DNA from: Paguma larvata
Taxonomy: Eukaryota; Chordata; Mammalia; Carnivora; Viverridae
Assembly (NCBI GenBank): GCA_030068075.1
Contig: CM057824.1
Location: 130,190,414 to 130,254,413 of the forward strand
DNA: 64,000 nucleotides
Direction of reading: 5' to 3'
The first letter of the stretch is position 1. Every line of letters begins with the position of its first letter. The notes beneath the pieces were generated by a model, which made no database searches, was not told where the DNA came from, and saw nothing but the letters and a program-made list of their open reading frames with translations. This document shows positions 46,151-59,321 of this stretch, one piece after another. The position numbers and the translations under genes were made by a program.

Positions 46151-47714
46151 TAACAGACTTTGAGTAGAATGAAATCAATAGAGATAAACATGCCAATTAG
46201 TGCATACTAATTCAGAACTTCGCTCTTGCAGGCTCATGTTTAAAAAGACATGTACTAAAAATAAAATAGATTTAAGTAGAGATATTAAAATTATTTACCA
46301 CTATGTTTTACACTATGTTTGTAAGCAAATATTTCCCAAACTAAATGTTTCAATACGTTGTTATATTGAAATAATTAACTCGACTAATTTGAAGAGAGAT
46401 TTAGGCTATGTAAAAATTGCTTAATGTATATTTGTAACAGGAGGAAGTCCTAAAGCGAGTTTTATGTATGGCTGCATTCTTAGTGTAACAGTGTTCATCA
46501 GTTTCACTTTCAAGTTCTAAGAAGCTATTTTCTGTTAAACATTGTCATGCCTATTACATTGTGTTTCTCTACATTAAAAAAGACCTACATGCCATTAAAT
46601 ACTAATATCGTACATGAGAATTTAATATTTCAAGTATGTCTGTTATTTTGCAAATTTTTTGAAGTTTCTGGAAAATAACCTAGTGCCAGTTTTCATAGGA
46701 ATAAGTAGGAGTTATTTTTTAAGTGAAGTATTTTATCTCAATATGTCTCCTTACACTATTTTTCGCTAAAATTTAATGATAAATTTTGATAAATTCAAGT
46801 AAGAGAGAAATATTCTTTTAGAAAAAGCTTATAAAATATTTCAGGGTTTTCTCCTTCCACATAAATGTGCTGCATCAATAAAGATTGTTTTAGATTACAA
46901 ATGTAGAAACAATGACAATGAATCCTCTTATGAAATAAAAGATTGGCTTCTCGTGACGATTTATGTTTTCAGGGAAATTATAAATGCCTTTAACCTACTT
47001 TGTGAAACAGAAAGGTGAGTTCTTCGAAATTTCAGCCTTGCTATCTCTTATACACTCATTGTCCACAGAAGAAGAACAGTATATAGGAGGCATAGATCTG
47101 AAGAAAAAAAAATAGTATTACTTAGAAAAACAAAATGTAACTTGTTTAAATTCATTTGTTAGAACACATTGATGTGGCCACATCTAATTGCAAGAATTAC
47201 TAGAAAATATTTGTGTCCTCAATAAAAGAGCAAAGGAAATTTGATTAACTGAGACTCAGCCATATCTGTGTTGTTTGTTTCATGTTTGTTTAGAATTGCT
47301 ATCAATGAATTTTAACTTTTATTTTATAATGTAAAATGAGCAATAGCCTTCCATTTGTGTTTGAAACTTTGACAGTGAAGTTTCATATTTACATAATTCC
47401 CGAGGATATGTAATACACAGTAAATTAAATCAAATTATAATTGTTAAGTATAACTGTTACTAATAGTCTTTAAATAATAAGAAAATGGAAAATGTTATTA
47501 AATGTTGGAAAAATAAATGTTTATGTCTTTAAAATATACTAAATGCAGTATCAATTGTGTAAACATTTATAAATGTTTTCATTACTTTACATAATGCAAA
47601 TTTTTATCACAATGATTTTTTGTGCTACATATAACAACAAAAGCCAGAAATCTCCTTAGATCACTAATCCAAATGTAAGAAACTAAACTATGTAATCATT
47701 GCTTTTCAAGAAAA
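46151..47714. other. Unassigned AT-rich sequence
   Basis: No gene, RNA gene or named repeat is seen in about 1.6 kb. Confidence 0.45.
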
Positions 47715-47831
47715 GCACATGGTAAGAATGTCCCCTTTTACCCTTTATTTTGACATCATAGTAAAGTCATAGCTAATATAATAAGATAAGAAAATAAAAT
47801 AAAATAAAAGATAGATAGAAGATTTCAGGAT

Positions 47832-48010
47832 AGGGGAGCCTGGGTGGCACAGTTGGTTGAGTGTCTGACTCTGACTTTTGATTTTGTCTCAGGTCATGAT
47901 ACCAGGGTCATGGGATTGAGCCCCACCTCGGGCTTCACACTGAGTGTGGAGCCTGCTTAAGATTCTCTCTCTCTCTCTCTCTCTCTCTCTTGAATAAAAA
48001 AATACAAAAA
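47832..48010 (+). repeat. Carnivore SINE in L1
   Basis: The head 'ggggagcctgggtggcacagttgg' is followed by 'ttgattttgtctcaggtcatgataccagggtcatgggattgagcc' and a CT run, then an A-rich tail to about 48035. 'atttcaggat' on the left (47822-47831) against 'actgcaggat' near 48036 may be the duplication. It resembles the older carnivore-wide SINE flavour. Confidence 0.92.
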
Positions 48011-48346
48011 ATGTAAAAAACATAAAAACGAAGACTGCAGGATGCAAGGTCAATGCATAAATTCAATCACTTTCCTGTATATCAGCAGTGAACAAATAAA
48101 ATGTGAAATTAGAAACATAACACCATTACATAAACATCCAAAGGATGAAGTATTTAGGTACAAATCTAACAAAACACGTGCAAGATCTATATGAGGAAAA
48201 CCATAAACCCCGGCGAATGAACTAGAAGGAGGTCTAAATAACCCAGGTGATATTGCACATCGACAGGCAGGAAGACCCAATATTGTCAAGATGTCAGTTC
48301 CTGGTCTAGAGATGCAGTCTAAAAAAAGTAAAATAAAATGAAATAA

Positions 48347-49841
<1,495 letters not shown>

Positions 49842-49956
49842 GAATATATTCATAGACCAAGGGAACAGAATAGAGAGTACAGAATAGACCCACATAAATA
49901 TAGTTAACTGATCTTTGACAAAAGATCAAAGATAAAGCAATGGACCAGAGATATTT

Positions 49957-49978
49957 TGTTGTTGTTGTTGTTGTTGTT
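49957..49978. repeat. (TTG)n microsatellite
   Basis: Seven TTG/GTT units within the L1. Confidence 0.95.
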
Positions 49979-50900
49979 TTTAATAAGTGGCATCATGATA
50001 ACTAGACATCTACAGGCAAAATAATGAATCTAAACACAGAATTTAAAATCCTTCACAAAAATTAACTCAATATAGGTCTCAGACCTAAGTGTAAATGGCC
50101 AATCTATAAAATATACTCCTAGAAGACAGCATTGAAGAAAACCTACATAATCTCTGGTATGGTTATGCCTTTTAACATACAACACCAAGGATCTGATCTG
50201 ATTCACTGCTATCCAAAATTTACAAAGAAGTCTTAAAACTCAATAAGAAAACTAATATTCCAATTTTAAAAAAATAGCCCAAAGACTAACAGACACTTTA
50301 CCTGATACACAGATGGTAAATAACGTATGAAAACGTATTTTACAGCATATGCCATCAGGGAAATGCAAATTAAAACAGTGAGATACCGCTGCACGCTTAT
50401 TAGAAGAGCCAAAATCCAGAACATTGACAACACCGAATAGAGCAGCAGGAGCTCTCATCCGTTGACGGTGGGAATGCAAAATGGTGTAGACATTTTGGAA
50501 GATGCTTTAATGATGTCTTACAAACGGAACTTCTCTTACCACAAGACCCAGCAATCACACTCCTTATCGTTACTCAAAAAACTTGAAACTTGTGTCTACA
50601 CGAAAACCTAAGAAGAGATATTTATAATATCTTCTTTATAATTGTCAAAACTCAGAAGAAATCAAGATGTCCTTCAAAGGGTAAATGGGTAAATAAGCTA
50701 TGGTACATCTAGACAATGGAATGCTATTCAGAGCTAAAAATAAATGAGGTGGCAAGCCATAAACAGACCTGCATATTACTAAGTAAAAGAAGCCAGTCCA
50801 AAAAGGCTATCTGCTATTATGATTCCATCTTCAAAACTCTGCAGAAAAGACAAAACTATCATATATAAGACAAAGTATACATTGGCAAGACTTCTACACT

Positions 50901-51089
50901 AAAAAGTATAAAAATTTTGAAAGATGATTTTTATAAATGAAGAGATATTCTAAATAAGAAGATTTGATATTTTTTAAATATCATGTGTCTGCATTAGCCT
51001 ATATATTCAATTTAATCAACAGTTTCCAACAGTTTTTACAATTTTCATTTAGAAACTGACAGACTGGTTTTAATGTTATTTAAGGAATA
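50901..51089. other. Unassigned AT-rich sequence between two L1 fragments
   Basis: Probably decayed L1 3' UTR or old intervening DNA. I see no distinct feature. Confidence 0.45.
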
Positions 51090-51730
51090 GAAAGGAACAA
51101 ATTTAATCTTTAAAAAAATGAATAAAAAAACTTGAAAGACAGCCATTACCTGATTTCAAGATTTACTATAACGGTATACTAATTAAGAAAGTGTAGTATT
51201 GGTAATAGGAAAGATGAATGTACCAATGGAACAAAGAGAGAGTCAGGGAAGATATTCATACATGTAGCCAGTTTACTTTTTATAAAGCTATCCAAGCAAT
51301 TAAAGATAGAAAAGAATGAATTTCTAATAAATTTTGCAAAGGGCAACTGAAAATCCACAATGAAAAAAATGAAACTTGAACCCTACCTTATATTTCATAC
51401 ATAAGATTAATTCGAGTTGTAAGAAATGCTTAAATGTGAAATGTAGAAGTCTGAAACTTCTTAAAGAAAACATAAGAGACTATCTCTTTGACCTGTAGAC
51501 AAGCAAATATTTCTAAAAGGAGACAAAAACAACTTTTGTATGATCGGTTAGATTTTATGCAAATCAAAAACTTTTTTTTAAAGAAAACAACACCATAAAA
51601 AATTAGAAATTAACCTCCAAAGGAAAAGTCACAAAACATGTATGTTACATATGTCACAATGGACTTGAATCCAGAATATAACATATCAATAAATATAAGA
51701 CAAATAAAAAAGAAGAAAAAAAATATAAAG
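51090..51730 (+). mobile_element. Second sense L1 ORF2 fragment
   Basis: 'cattacctgatttcaagatttactataacggtatactaattaagaaagtgtagtattgg' (51146) and 'ccaatggaacaaagagag' repeat the region of ORF2 already seen at 48540-49880, in the same orientation. This is therefore a separate L1 copy. It continues to 'tttatgcaaatcaaaaac' and then an A-rich part. Confidence 0.82.
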
Positions 51731-52038
51731 GCCAAAAAGAAAGTAGAGAAGGGGTAGTGGGGCCAAAGACTTGATCAGACACGTCACGAAAATGTTAGAC
51801 AAAATTAAACTAATAACCTGTCTTATGTCATGGAAGGCGTAAGTGGAGTAAAGTGGAAAAGGTCAAATGACAGTATTTGGAATTATAATCGTTGTACTTA
51901 ATGTTTGACAGAACAACTTCAAGGAATGTAAAAGAAAAGGGAATGTGATTCCCAGGTCTTCTGTTTAACATCCAGGGAGATAATAGATCGATCTCTCATC
52001 ATTATGAAATGTCCCTTTAGTAACATTTTTGCCTTATA
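51731..52038. other. Unassigned sequence
   Basis: No gene is seen; composition rises from A-rich to mixed. Confidence 0.5.
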
Positions 52039-52052
52039 AAACTATGCTGTGT

Positions 52053-52300
52053 CTGGGGTCCCTGGGTGGCTCAGTCTGTCGGCTCAGGTCATGATCCCAG
52101 GGTTCATGAGCTTGAGCCCCTGTAGAAAGCTCGAGCTAACAGCTCAGAGCCTGGAGGCTGCTTTAGGTTCTGTGTCTCCCTATCTCTCTGCCCCCCCCAC
52201 CCACTCATGTTCTCTCTCTCTCTCTCTCCATTTCTCTCTCAATAATAAATAAACATTAAAAAAAGAAAATAAAATTTAAAAAAAAACAAATAAGCAAACA
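52053..52300 (+). repeat. Carnivore SINE, first of a second tandem pair
   Basis: The head 'ggggtccctgggtggctcagtc' is followed directly by 'ggctcaggtcatgatcccagggttcatgagcttgagcccc', with a small deletion, then 'aacagctcagagcctggagg', a CT tract and A-rich tail. The left flank is AAACTATGCTGT (52039-52050). Confidence 0.92.
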
Positions 52301-52316
52301 AAAAACTAAGTTATCT

Positions 52317-52493
52317 GGGAGCACGTAGGTGGCCCAATCAGTTAAGCATCAAACACTTGGTTTCTGCTCAGGTCATGATCTCACTTTTTGAGTTCGAGCT
52401 CTATGCCGGGCTCCTCCCTGACAGCATGGAGCCTGCTTGGGATTCTCTTTCTCCCTGTCTCTCTGCCCCTCCCCTGCTCCTGCTCTCTCTCAT

Positions 52494-52582
<89 letters not shown>

Positions 52583-52630
52583 GTCAGAATAAATAAACTT
52601 AAAAACATAAACTTAAAAAAATAATAAAAA
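52317..52630 (+). repeat. Carnivore SINE, second of a tandem pair, with very long CT tract
   Basis: 'gggagcacgtaggtggcccaatcag' is followed by 'ttggtttctgctcaggtcatgatctcac' and 'gacagcatggagcctgcttgggattc'. A near-pure CT tract covers 52493-52582 (about 90 bp), then 'cagaataaataaacttaaaaac'. The flanks 'aaactaagttat' (52303-52314) and 'aactatgttgt' (52640-52650) resemble the left flank of the preceding SINE. Ser/Leu-run frames here are repeat-derived. Confidence 0.93.
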
Positions 52631-52791
52631 AACATAAATAACTATGTTGTTTAATATTAGGGCAGTCTCTTCAGTTCTATTTATGTTGTTTGCATGGTAT
52701 TTCCTCTGGACCATTAAACTTTCAACCCATTTGCATATTTAAATCTCAAAAATGTCTCCTGTAGAAAGCCGTATTTGAATCTTGTTATTTT

Positions 52792-53020
52792 TTTTTTAAT
52801 TTTTTTTTAATGTTTATTTATTTTTGAGAGACACAGAGACAGAGTATGAACAGGGGAAGGGCAGAGAGAAAGGGAGACACAGAATCCGAAGCAGGTTCCA
52901 GGCTCTGAGCCATCAGCAAAGAGCCCGATGCGGGGCTCAAACTCACAGACCATGAGATCATGACCTGTGCCGAAGTCGGCTAAGTCGGCTGCCTAACCAA
53001 CTGAGCCACCCAGGCGCCCC
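52792..53020 (-). repeat. Felid-type SINE with small internal duplication
   Basis: It is near-consensus, from 'ttaatgtttatttatttttgagagacacagagacagag' to the reversed head 'accaactgagccacccaggcgcccc'. A perfect 16-bp duplication TGAATCTTGTTATTTT flanks it (52776-52791 and 53021-53036). 'aagtcggct' is present twice in a row (about 52972-52990), a short duplication not in other copies. Confidence 0.97.
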
Positions 53021-54432
53021 TGAATCTTGTTATTTTATCTGACAATTTTGACCTTTGAATGTTACCGTATTCCTATGTTGTTGGTGATGAGGTTTGATTT
53101 GTGTCTTTCACTTAGCTTGTTGCTTTCTATGTATCTATTATCTTTTAATTCTTCTATTTATCCTTTCGTGATTTCTTTTACATTAAATGAATATTGTGTA
53201 GTATAAAATTTTAATTTAATTAATAATTTTATGTTATCTCGAGTTATTTTCATAGTGGTTGAACTAGGGCTTCCAACATAAATCTTAACTTACTGGATTC
53301 CAGCTTTTAGACTCAGTTCCAATGAGTTCTATCTCCTGTATTGCTCATTTCCTCCTCCACTTTTTATGCTATTATTTGTGTATATATTATGTCTGTATTT
53401 GCTTTAAGTCCAACAATCCGTTGTTACAGCTATTATTTTCTACTATACATATTATGTATTTTAAAGAAGCTAAGAGGAGAGAGTAAATATATACTTACAA
53501 AGTTTGTTTTATAATAACATTTTTATTTACCGTTGTTTTTTTCTCTTCATTTCTTGTGGATTTGTTGCTAATTAGTGTCATTTGTTTATGCCAATACAGC
53601 TTTTTCTCACCCACCTTTTTCATGTTGTTATTGCCAAATATACTACCTTTCAATATGTTATGGGTCCAGCAGCACAATTATATGATATTGTTTTAAACAA
53701 CTGCTTTTTACGTCGGTAAAGGAAAAAAAAAGGAGAAGAAATGTAATTATATATTTTGTAATTACCTACATAATTATCTTTAACAGAACTCATTGTTTTA
53801 GATTTCATTCCGATGTCACTTGCTTTCACCTTGAAGAATTTCCTTTAGAATTTCTTGTAAGATATGTGTCCAAGCAATGAATTCTGTTTTCATTTATCGG
53901 GAAATGTCTTCATTTACCATAATTTGGAAAATTACTTATAATTAGTATAAGATGGATAATGGAATCTTGATTGACAGTTTTTTGTTTTGTTTTTTTCTTT
54001 CATCAGTTTGAATATGTTCTTTAATTCTTTTTTTCTCCACGTTTTTATTTAAATTTCAGTTATTTACCATACAGTGTAATATTAGTTTCAGGGGTAGAAT
54101 TTAGTGATTCTCTGTTACATACAACACCCAGTGCTCATCACAAGTGTCCTCCTAAGCATCCATCACCTATTTAATCCATCCCCCTGCTCACCTGCCCTCC
54201 AGTAACCATCAGATTGTACTCTATAGTTAAAAGTCTGTGTCTTGGTTTGCCTCTCTTTTTCCCCCCGTGTTAATTTGTTTTGTTTCTTAAATTCCAGTGA
54301 ATTTAAGTGAGTGAAATCATATGTACTTGTCTTTCTCTGACCGGCTTCTTTAGCTTAGCATGATACTCTCTAGTTCCATCCATGTGATTGCAAATGGCAA
54401 GATAAATTTTTGATGGCTGAGTAATATTCCAT

Positions 54433-54480
54433 TACACACACATATATATATACACACGCACACACACACACACTCACATA
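54433..54480. repeat. (CA)n-(TA)n-(CA)n compound microsatellite
   Basis: CACACA, then ATATATATA, then CACACGCACACACACACAC inside the L1 3' part. Confidence 0.93.
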
Positions 54481-54713
54481 TACTTAAACATTGCTTGGAG
54501 ACGTATCTTACAAGAAATTCTAAAGGAAATCCTTCAAGGTGAAAGCAAGTGACATCAGAATGAAATCTAAAACAATGAGTTCTATTAAAATAATTATGTA
54601 AGTAATTACAAAATATATACTTACATTTGTTCTCCTTTTTTTTCTTTGCTGATGTAAAAAACAGTTGTCTAGAATGATATTATGTAATTGTACTGCTGAA
54701 CCTATAACAAAAA

Positions 54714-54732
54714 TACACACACACACACACAC
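54714..54732. repeat. (CA)n microsatellite
   Basis: Nine CA units inside the L1. Confidence 0.93.
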
Positions 54733-54925
54733 CATATCTTCTTTTTCCATTATCCATTCATTAGTCAAAGGACTAATTTGGGCTTTTTTCATAATTTGGC
54801 TATTGCCTATAATGCTTCTATAAATATTGGTGTGTGTGTATCCCTTCAAATTAGTATTTTTGTATCATTGCATAAGTAACTAATAGTGCAATTCCTGGAT
54901 CAGAGGGTAGTTTTGTTTTTAGTTT

Positions 54926-55154
54926 GGTTTTTTTTTTTAATTTTTTTGTTAACGTTTATTTATTTTTGAGAGATATAGAGACAGAACGTGAGCAGGTGAA
55001 GGGCAGAGAGAGAGGGAGATACAAAATTTGAAGCAGACTCCAGGCTCTGAGACATCAGCACAGAGCCCGACGCAGGCCTCGAACTCACAGACCGTGAGAT
55101 CATGACCTGAGCTGAAGTCGGCCACCCAACCGACTGAGCCACCCAGGCGCCCCA
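54926..55154 (-). repeat. Felid-type SINE in the younger L1
   Basis: 'ttaacgtttatttatttttgagagatatagagacagaacgtgagcagg' leads to the reversed head 'aaccgactgagccacccaggcgcccc', near-consensus. The duplication GTWTTTAGTTT is at 54915-54925 and 55155-55165 (10 of 11). This is the top layer of the nest L1M > L1 > SINE. Confidence 0.96.
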
Positions 55155-56501
55155 GTATTTAGTTTTTGAGGAACCTCTATACTGTTCTCCAGAGAGGCTG
55201 CACCAGTTTGCATTTCCAACAACAGTCTAATAGTGTTCTCTTTTCTCTGCATCCTTATCAACACCTGTTGTTTCCTGTGTTGTTAATTTTAGCCATTCTG
55301 ACTGGTGTGAGGTGATACTTCCTTGTTGTTTTGATTTGTATTTCCATGATGATTAGTGATGTTGAACATCTTTTCATGTGTCTATTAGCCATCTGTATGT
55401 TTTCTTTATAAAAATGTGTGTTCATGTCTTCTGCCCATTTATTAACTGGATTATGTGTTTTTTGTGTTGATTTTATGAATTCTTTATATATTTTGGATAC
55501 TAACCTTTTATGACATATGTCATTTGCAAAAATCTTCTCCCATTCCGCAGGCTGCCTTTTAATTTTGTTGATTATTTCTTTCTGTGCAGAAGCTTTTTAT
55601 CTTGATGAGGCCCCATTAGTTCATTTTAGCTTTTGTTTTCCTTGCCTCAGGAGACATGTCTAGTATGAAGTCACTACAGCCAATGTCAAAGAGGTTTCTG
55701 CCTGTGTTGTTCTCTAGAATTTTGATGGTTTCCAGTCTCACATTTACATCTTTAATCTACTTTGAATTTATTTTTGCATACGGTGTAAGAAAGTGGTCCA
55801 GTTTCATTCTTCTGCATGTTGCTGTTCAGTTTTCCCAGCTTCATCTGTTGAAGACACCGTCTTGTTTCCACTGGATATTCTTTCCTGCTTTGTTGAGGAT
55901 TAATTGGCCAGAATTTTGGCTTCATTTCTTAGTTTTCTATTCTGTTACATGGATCTATGTGTCTGTCTTTGTGCCAGTACCATACTGTATTGACCACTAC
56001 AGCTTTGTATTATAACTTGAAGTCCAGAATCATGGTGCCTCCAGCTTTGCTTTTCTTTTTCAAGATTGCTTTGACTATTTGAAGTCTTGTGTGGTTCCAT
56101 ACATTTTTTTTTATTATTTGTTCCAGCTCTGTAAAACGTGCTGGTGGCATTTTGACAGGGATTGCAGTAAATGTATAGATTGCTTAGGGTAACAGACACT
56201 GTAACAATATTTTTTCTTCCAACCCATCAGTATGGGGTATTTTTCTATTACTTTGTGTCATCCTCAATTTCTTTCATCAGTGTTTTATAGTTTACAAAGT
56301 ATGGATTTTTTACCTTATGGTTAGGTTTACTCCTCTGTATCTTATGGGTTTTGGTGCAATTGTAAGTTGGATTGTCTTATTGCTTCTTGGAATGTGTTGT
56401 TTTTGGTGATAAGTCAGCTCATTTCTTATTGGAATTCCCATATAAATAACAACTAGTTTTTCTCTTGTTGCTTACAAGATTTTCTCTTTGCTTTTCACTT
56501 T

Positions 56502-56724
56502 TTTTTAATTATTTTTAAAATTTATTTATTTATTTTATGAGAGAGAAAGAGGAAAATATAGCAAGAGCAGGGAAGGGGCAGAGAGAGAGGGAGAGAAAGA
56601 TTCCCAAGCAGGCTCCATGCTGTCAGCAAGGAGCTCCATGTGGGGCTCAAACTTACCAACTATGAGATCATTACCTGAGCAGAAACTGAGAGTTGAACTT
56701 CTAACTGAGCCACCCAGGCACCTC
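56502..56724 (-). repeat. Carnivore SINE in old L1M
   Basis: 'aaatttatttatttattttatgagagagaaagagg' leads to 'caactatgagatcattacctgagc' and the reversed head 'ctgagccacccaggcacctc'. Flanks 'cttttcacttt' (56491-56501) and 'tctttcacttt' (56725-56735) are likely a duplication. Confidence 0.93.
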
Positions 56725-58470
56725 TTCTTTCACTTTAAATATTTGACTATGCACTTGAGTGCAAAACTTTCTGTGTTTTTCTTCTATAGAGTTTTTTGAA
56801 CTTCCTCAGTGAATCAGTGAGCACATTAACCTTTTCATCAGATCTGAAAAAGTTTCAGTCAGTATTTCCTCAAATATTTCTTTTTCTTCTTCTGTATCTT
56901 CTTTTTCTGGTCCAGTTACACATACGTTGTCTAGTTAATAGGGTCTCACATTTGCTTACAAATGTAAGGCAAATGTAATCACATTACAATTTTCTTCATT
57001 CTTTCTTCTATTAGTTTCTCACAATTTCTATTTATCTTTCTTCAAATTTGCTTATTTTTTTCCTCTAGTTGGACATGGTTGTTAAGTTTCTTATAAATGT
57101 TCTATTTTGGTCATTATGGTTTTCAACAGCAGAATTTCCATTCTGTTACTTGTAAAAATTTGAATATCTTTATTGATACTCTATTTGACGATATTTTATT
57201 TCCATTTAAAAATAAAAGCACAGTTTTGAAACCTATTCATGACAGCTACTTTGACGTCTTTCATTCTGATACACCATCTGGGCCCCCTCATAGGCAGTTT
57301 CTATCACCGCTTTCTTCCCTCTGTATGTGTCATACTTTCTGTTCTTGTTTATTTACATGACTTGTAATTTTTGGTGAAAAGTGGACAGTCTAGATAATAT
57401 AGTTTAGCAATTCCGCCTTCCTAGAGGTTGTTTTGTTGTCATTTGATTAGTCCTTTTATGTTTAGTTTTTTGCAAAACCGATTCTGTGAAATCACCTTTT
57501 CCTGCATTTTGAAGCCTGTGATGTCCCTTTCAGATCATTTTCCTCTTGCTTTTATCTTTTTCATCGGGCTAACTGTGGGTCTTCCCTGAGTTAGTATAAG
57601 CTGCATTTTACAAAGGTTTTAACTTAAGTCCTGTCAGTCTTTTAGATCATACAATTTCCTGTTAGGTAAGTGTGGCTCTTTTGTCCCCAGATTCAGCCAC
57701 AGATCATTAGAGCTTGGAGGTATCCTCTCTGGTGACCCTGAAGAAAGGTTTAGCCTTGGGCATGCACTCAGTCTTCTAAACTGCCAAGGATGAGGGTGAA
57801 ATTAGATTTCACTCTGAATTTTTGAATTAACTTATAATAATATTTTGATCATTCAGTCATTATTTGGTCAGAGGTTTTGTTTCCATCCTGTGTTTATGTG
57901 CCTGTGTATTCATGGCTTGGGGATGCTTTCAAGTCTACCCCACAATCCTGCTCTGATTGCTTGTGACTGAGTTCAACCAACTTCACGTACACAAGCCTCC
58001 CAATTCCCAGAGTTGACAATTATCCCTAAAGGCCTAATCTTGGCTCTCTCTCCCTTCAGTTCTTTCTATTAAGCCTCTGGCTGCTCTACCGTTTTGCTTA
58101 TAGCATTAACCTATCACCTTCCTCTTACTTTCTCTACAGCAAGATCTATATTTTTTGATGCCACTAAGCATGGAGGCCTCCATTCTTTGATCCAATTAAA
58201 ATCAACTCCCTCAACCCAAACTTTTGCTGGAATGACACCCTGTCTCTATTAGTTGACATTGGGTAGGTGTGGCAACCACTGTTTTCTCAGTTTGTTCCTT
58301 ATCTTTGTAACTCTTTAGAGTGCTTTGTCACTCTTAAAAGTGAGTCAAGGCAGAGGTATTAAAGGCTCTAGTATCCTTGGTTTAATATAGTTGGGTAAGA
58401 ATTTCCATCATATAAGTGGAATGTCAGGAGAATGAAGACTCAGTCTTATCAAATGTGCACCTGCACGGAA

Positions 58471-58770
58471 AAGAGTCTCTGCAACAGGGAGCTGGGGCAG
58501 TAAGTGAGAAATTCAGGCAGCCCGCCCCTCCTAGGGTGAAACCACAATTCCAGAAGGATAACTTAGAGGAGAAACCCATCTTCTAGGTATTACATGCCTG
58601 CAGTAAGATGCCCCGTATAGAGTTCTGAGACATGTTGCTAGAGAGTAGTGGTCATGGCTCAAGGGCCATAAATTCTTGTCATTCTTTGAAGGCATTTATT
58701 ATATTTTCTTGAATGACCATTCCTCCATTTACATTGTTTTGTAGGACAACTTCTAGAATCAGTATTTTTA
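58471..58770. other. Unassigned sequence
   Basis: Moderately GC-rich part near 58,490-58,640 with no open frame or known repeat. Confidence 0.45.
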
Positions 58771-58851
58771 AAATTTATAATAATAATAATAATTTAATAT
58801 TATTATTTAAAATTTATTATAATAATAATATTTATTATTACTATTATTATT
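58771..58851. repeat. (AAT)n/(ATT)n imperfect inverted repeat
   Basis: AAT/ATA triplets are followed by TTA/ATT triplets twice, so the strand can fold back on itself. It is a cruciform-prone AT trinucleotide locus. Confidence 0.93.
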
Positions 58852-58914
58852 CATCTCATCATGCCCTCTGTTTCAAGCATTGTGAATATCTCCTGCACCC
58901 AGTTCTGATCCATT

Positions 58915-59008
58915 GAAGGTTGGAACCATGTCTTTTCCTTGTATCCCACTATACTTAGTCCAGAGCTTTTCTCATAGGCAATGCCTAAAATGTCTGCTGA
59001 ACTGAGTT
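58915..59008 (+). repeat. L2 3'-end-like fragment
   Basis: 'ggttggaaccatgtcttttccttgtatcccactatacttagtccagagcttttctcataggcaatgcctaaaatg' follows the L2 3' end pattern 'gggaccatgtctt...tgtatccccagcgcctagcac'. It is diverged. Confidence 0.5.
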
Positions 59009-59146
59009 GTCCAGACCATGTGTCATTACTGACACAAAACCGTGTTCAGGGAGAAGAGAAGAGGGTAATGAGAGCTTGTAGAGAAGTGCCATGGAAAAGA
59101 TAGCATTGGAACTGAGCCTCGCTGAAGGTTAAGATTTGACAGGTGG

Positions 59147-59308
59147 CGGGGCGCGGTTTGTGAGTTCGAGCCCCACTTCGCGCTTTGTGCTGGCAGCTCA
59201 GAGCCTGGAGCCTGCTTCAGATTCTGTGTCTCCCTCTGTCTCTGCCCCTCTCCAACTCATGCTCTATCTCTCACAAATGAATAAACGTTAAAAAATTTTA
59301 AAAAATAC
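59147..59308 (+). repeat. Felid-type SINE with a deleted 5' core
   Basis: It starts 'cggggcgc' and jumps straight to 'ggtttgtgagttcgagccccacttcg', skipping about 60 bp between the head and B-box region, and so losing the A box. The rest is near-consensus. A perfect 13-bp duplication ATTTGACAGGTGG flanks it (59134-59146 and 59309-59321), so the deleted form is probably what inserted. An alternative is a later deletion inside a full copy. Confidence 0.95.
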
Positions 59309-59321
59309 ATTTGACAGGTGG

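Larger units (their letters stand above)
54022..56387 (-). mobile_element. Antisense L1 inserted into the older L1M
   Basis: On the + strand it runs A-tail (TTTTTTT at 54028), 3' UTR ('tcagttatttaccatacagtg', 'cacccagtgctcatcacaag'), then ORF2 reversed. Markers are 'ggaacctctatactgttctcc' (55171), 'tgtgccagtaccatactgtattgacc' (55970) and 'gggttttggtgcaattgtaag' (56345), where it is 5'-truncated. Flanks TTGAATATGTTCTT (54008-54021) and TGGAATGTGTTGTT (56388-56401) match at 11 of 14, fitting a target-site duplication. The 119-codon plus frame 55656-56015 is the wrong strand of this L1. Confidence 0.88.
52660..58470 (-). mobile_element. Old antisense L1M 5'-region, split by a younger L1 and by SINEs
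   Basis: On the + strand, the pieces 52660-52791, 53037-54021 and 56388-58470 form one series. They include 'aaaaatgtctcctgtagaaagccgtatttgaatcttgtt' (52749), 'gtggttgaactagggcttccaacataaatc' (53256), 'ccttgaagaatttcctttagaatttcttgtaag' (53829) and 'gaatcttgattgacag' (53961). These continue at 'ggtgataagtcagctcatttcttattgg' (56405), 'ttcctcaaatatttctttttcttcttc' (56866) and 'cagcagaatttccattctgttac' (57125). This is the order of the long non-coding 5' region of old mammalian L1s, seen in reverse. The right end is uncertain. Confidence 0.72.

Noticed and set aside
52381..52635. An Arg/Glu-repeat frame resembling a charged-repeat protein
   Set aside because: It is the CT/GA tract of a SINE read on the minus strand.
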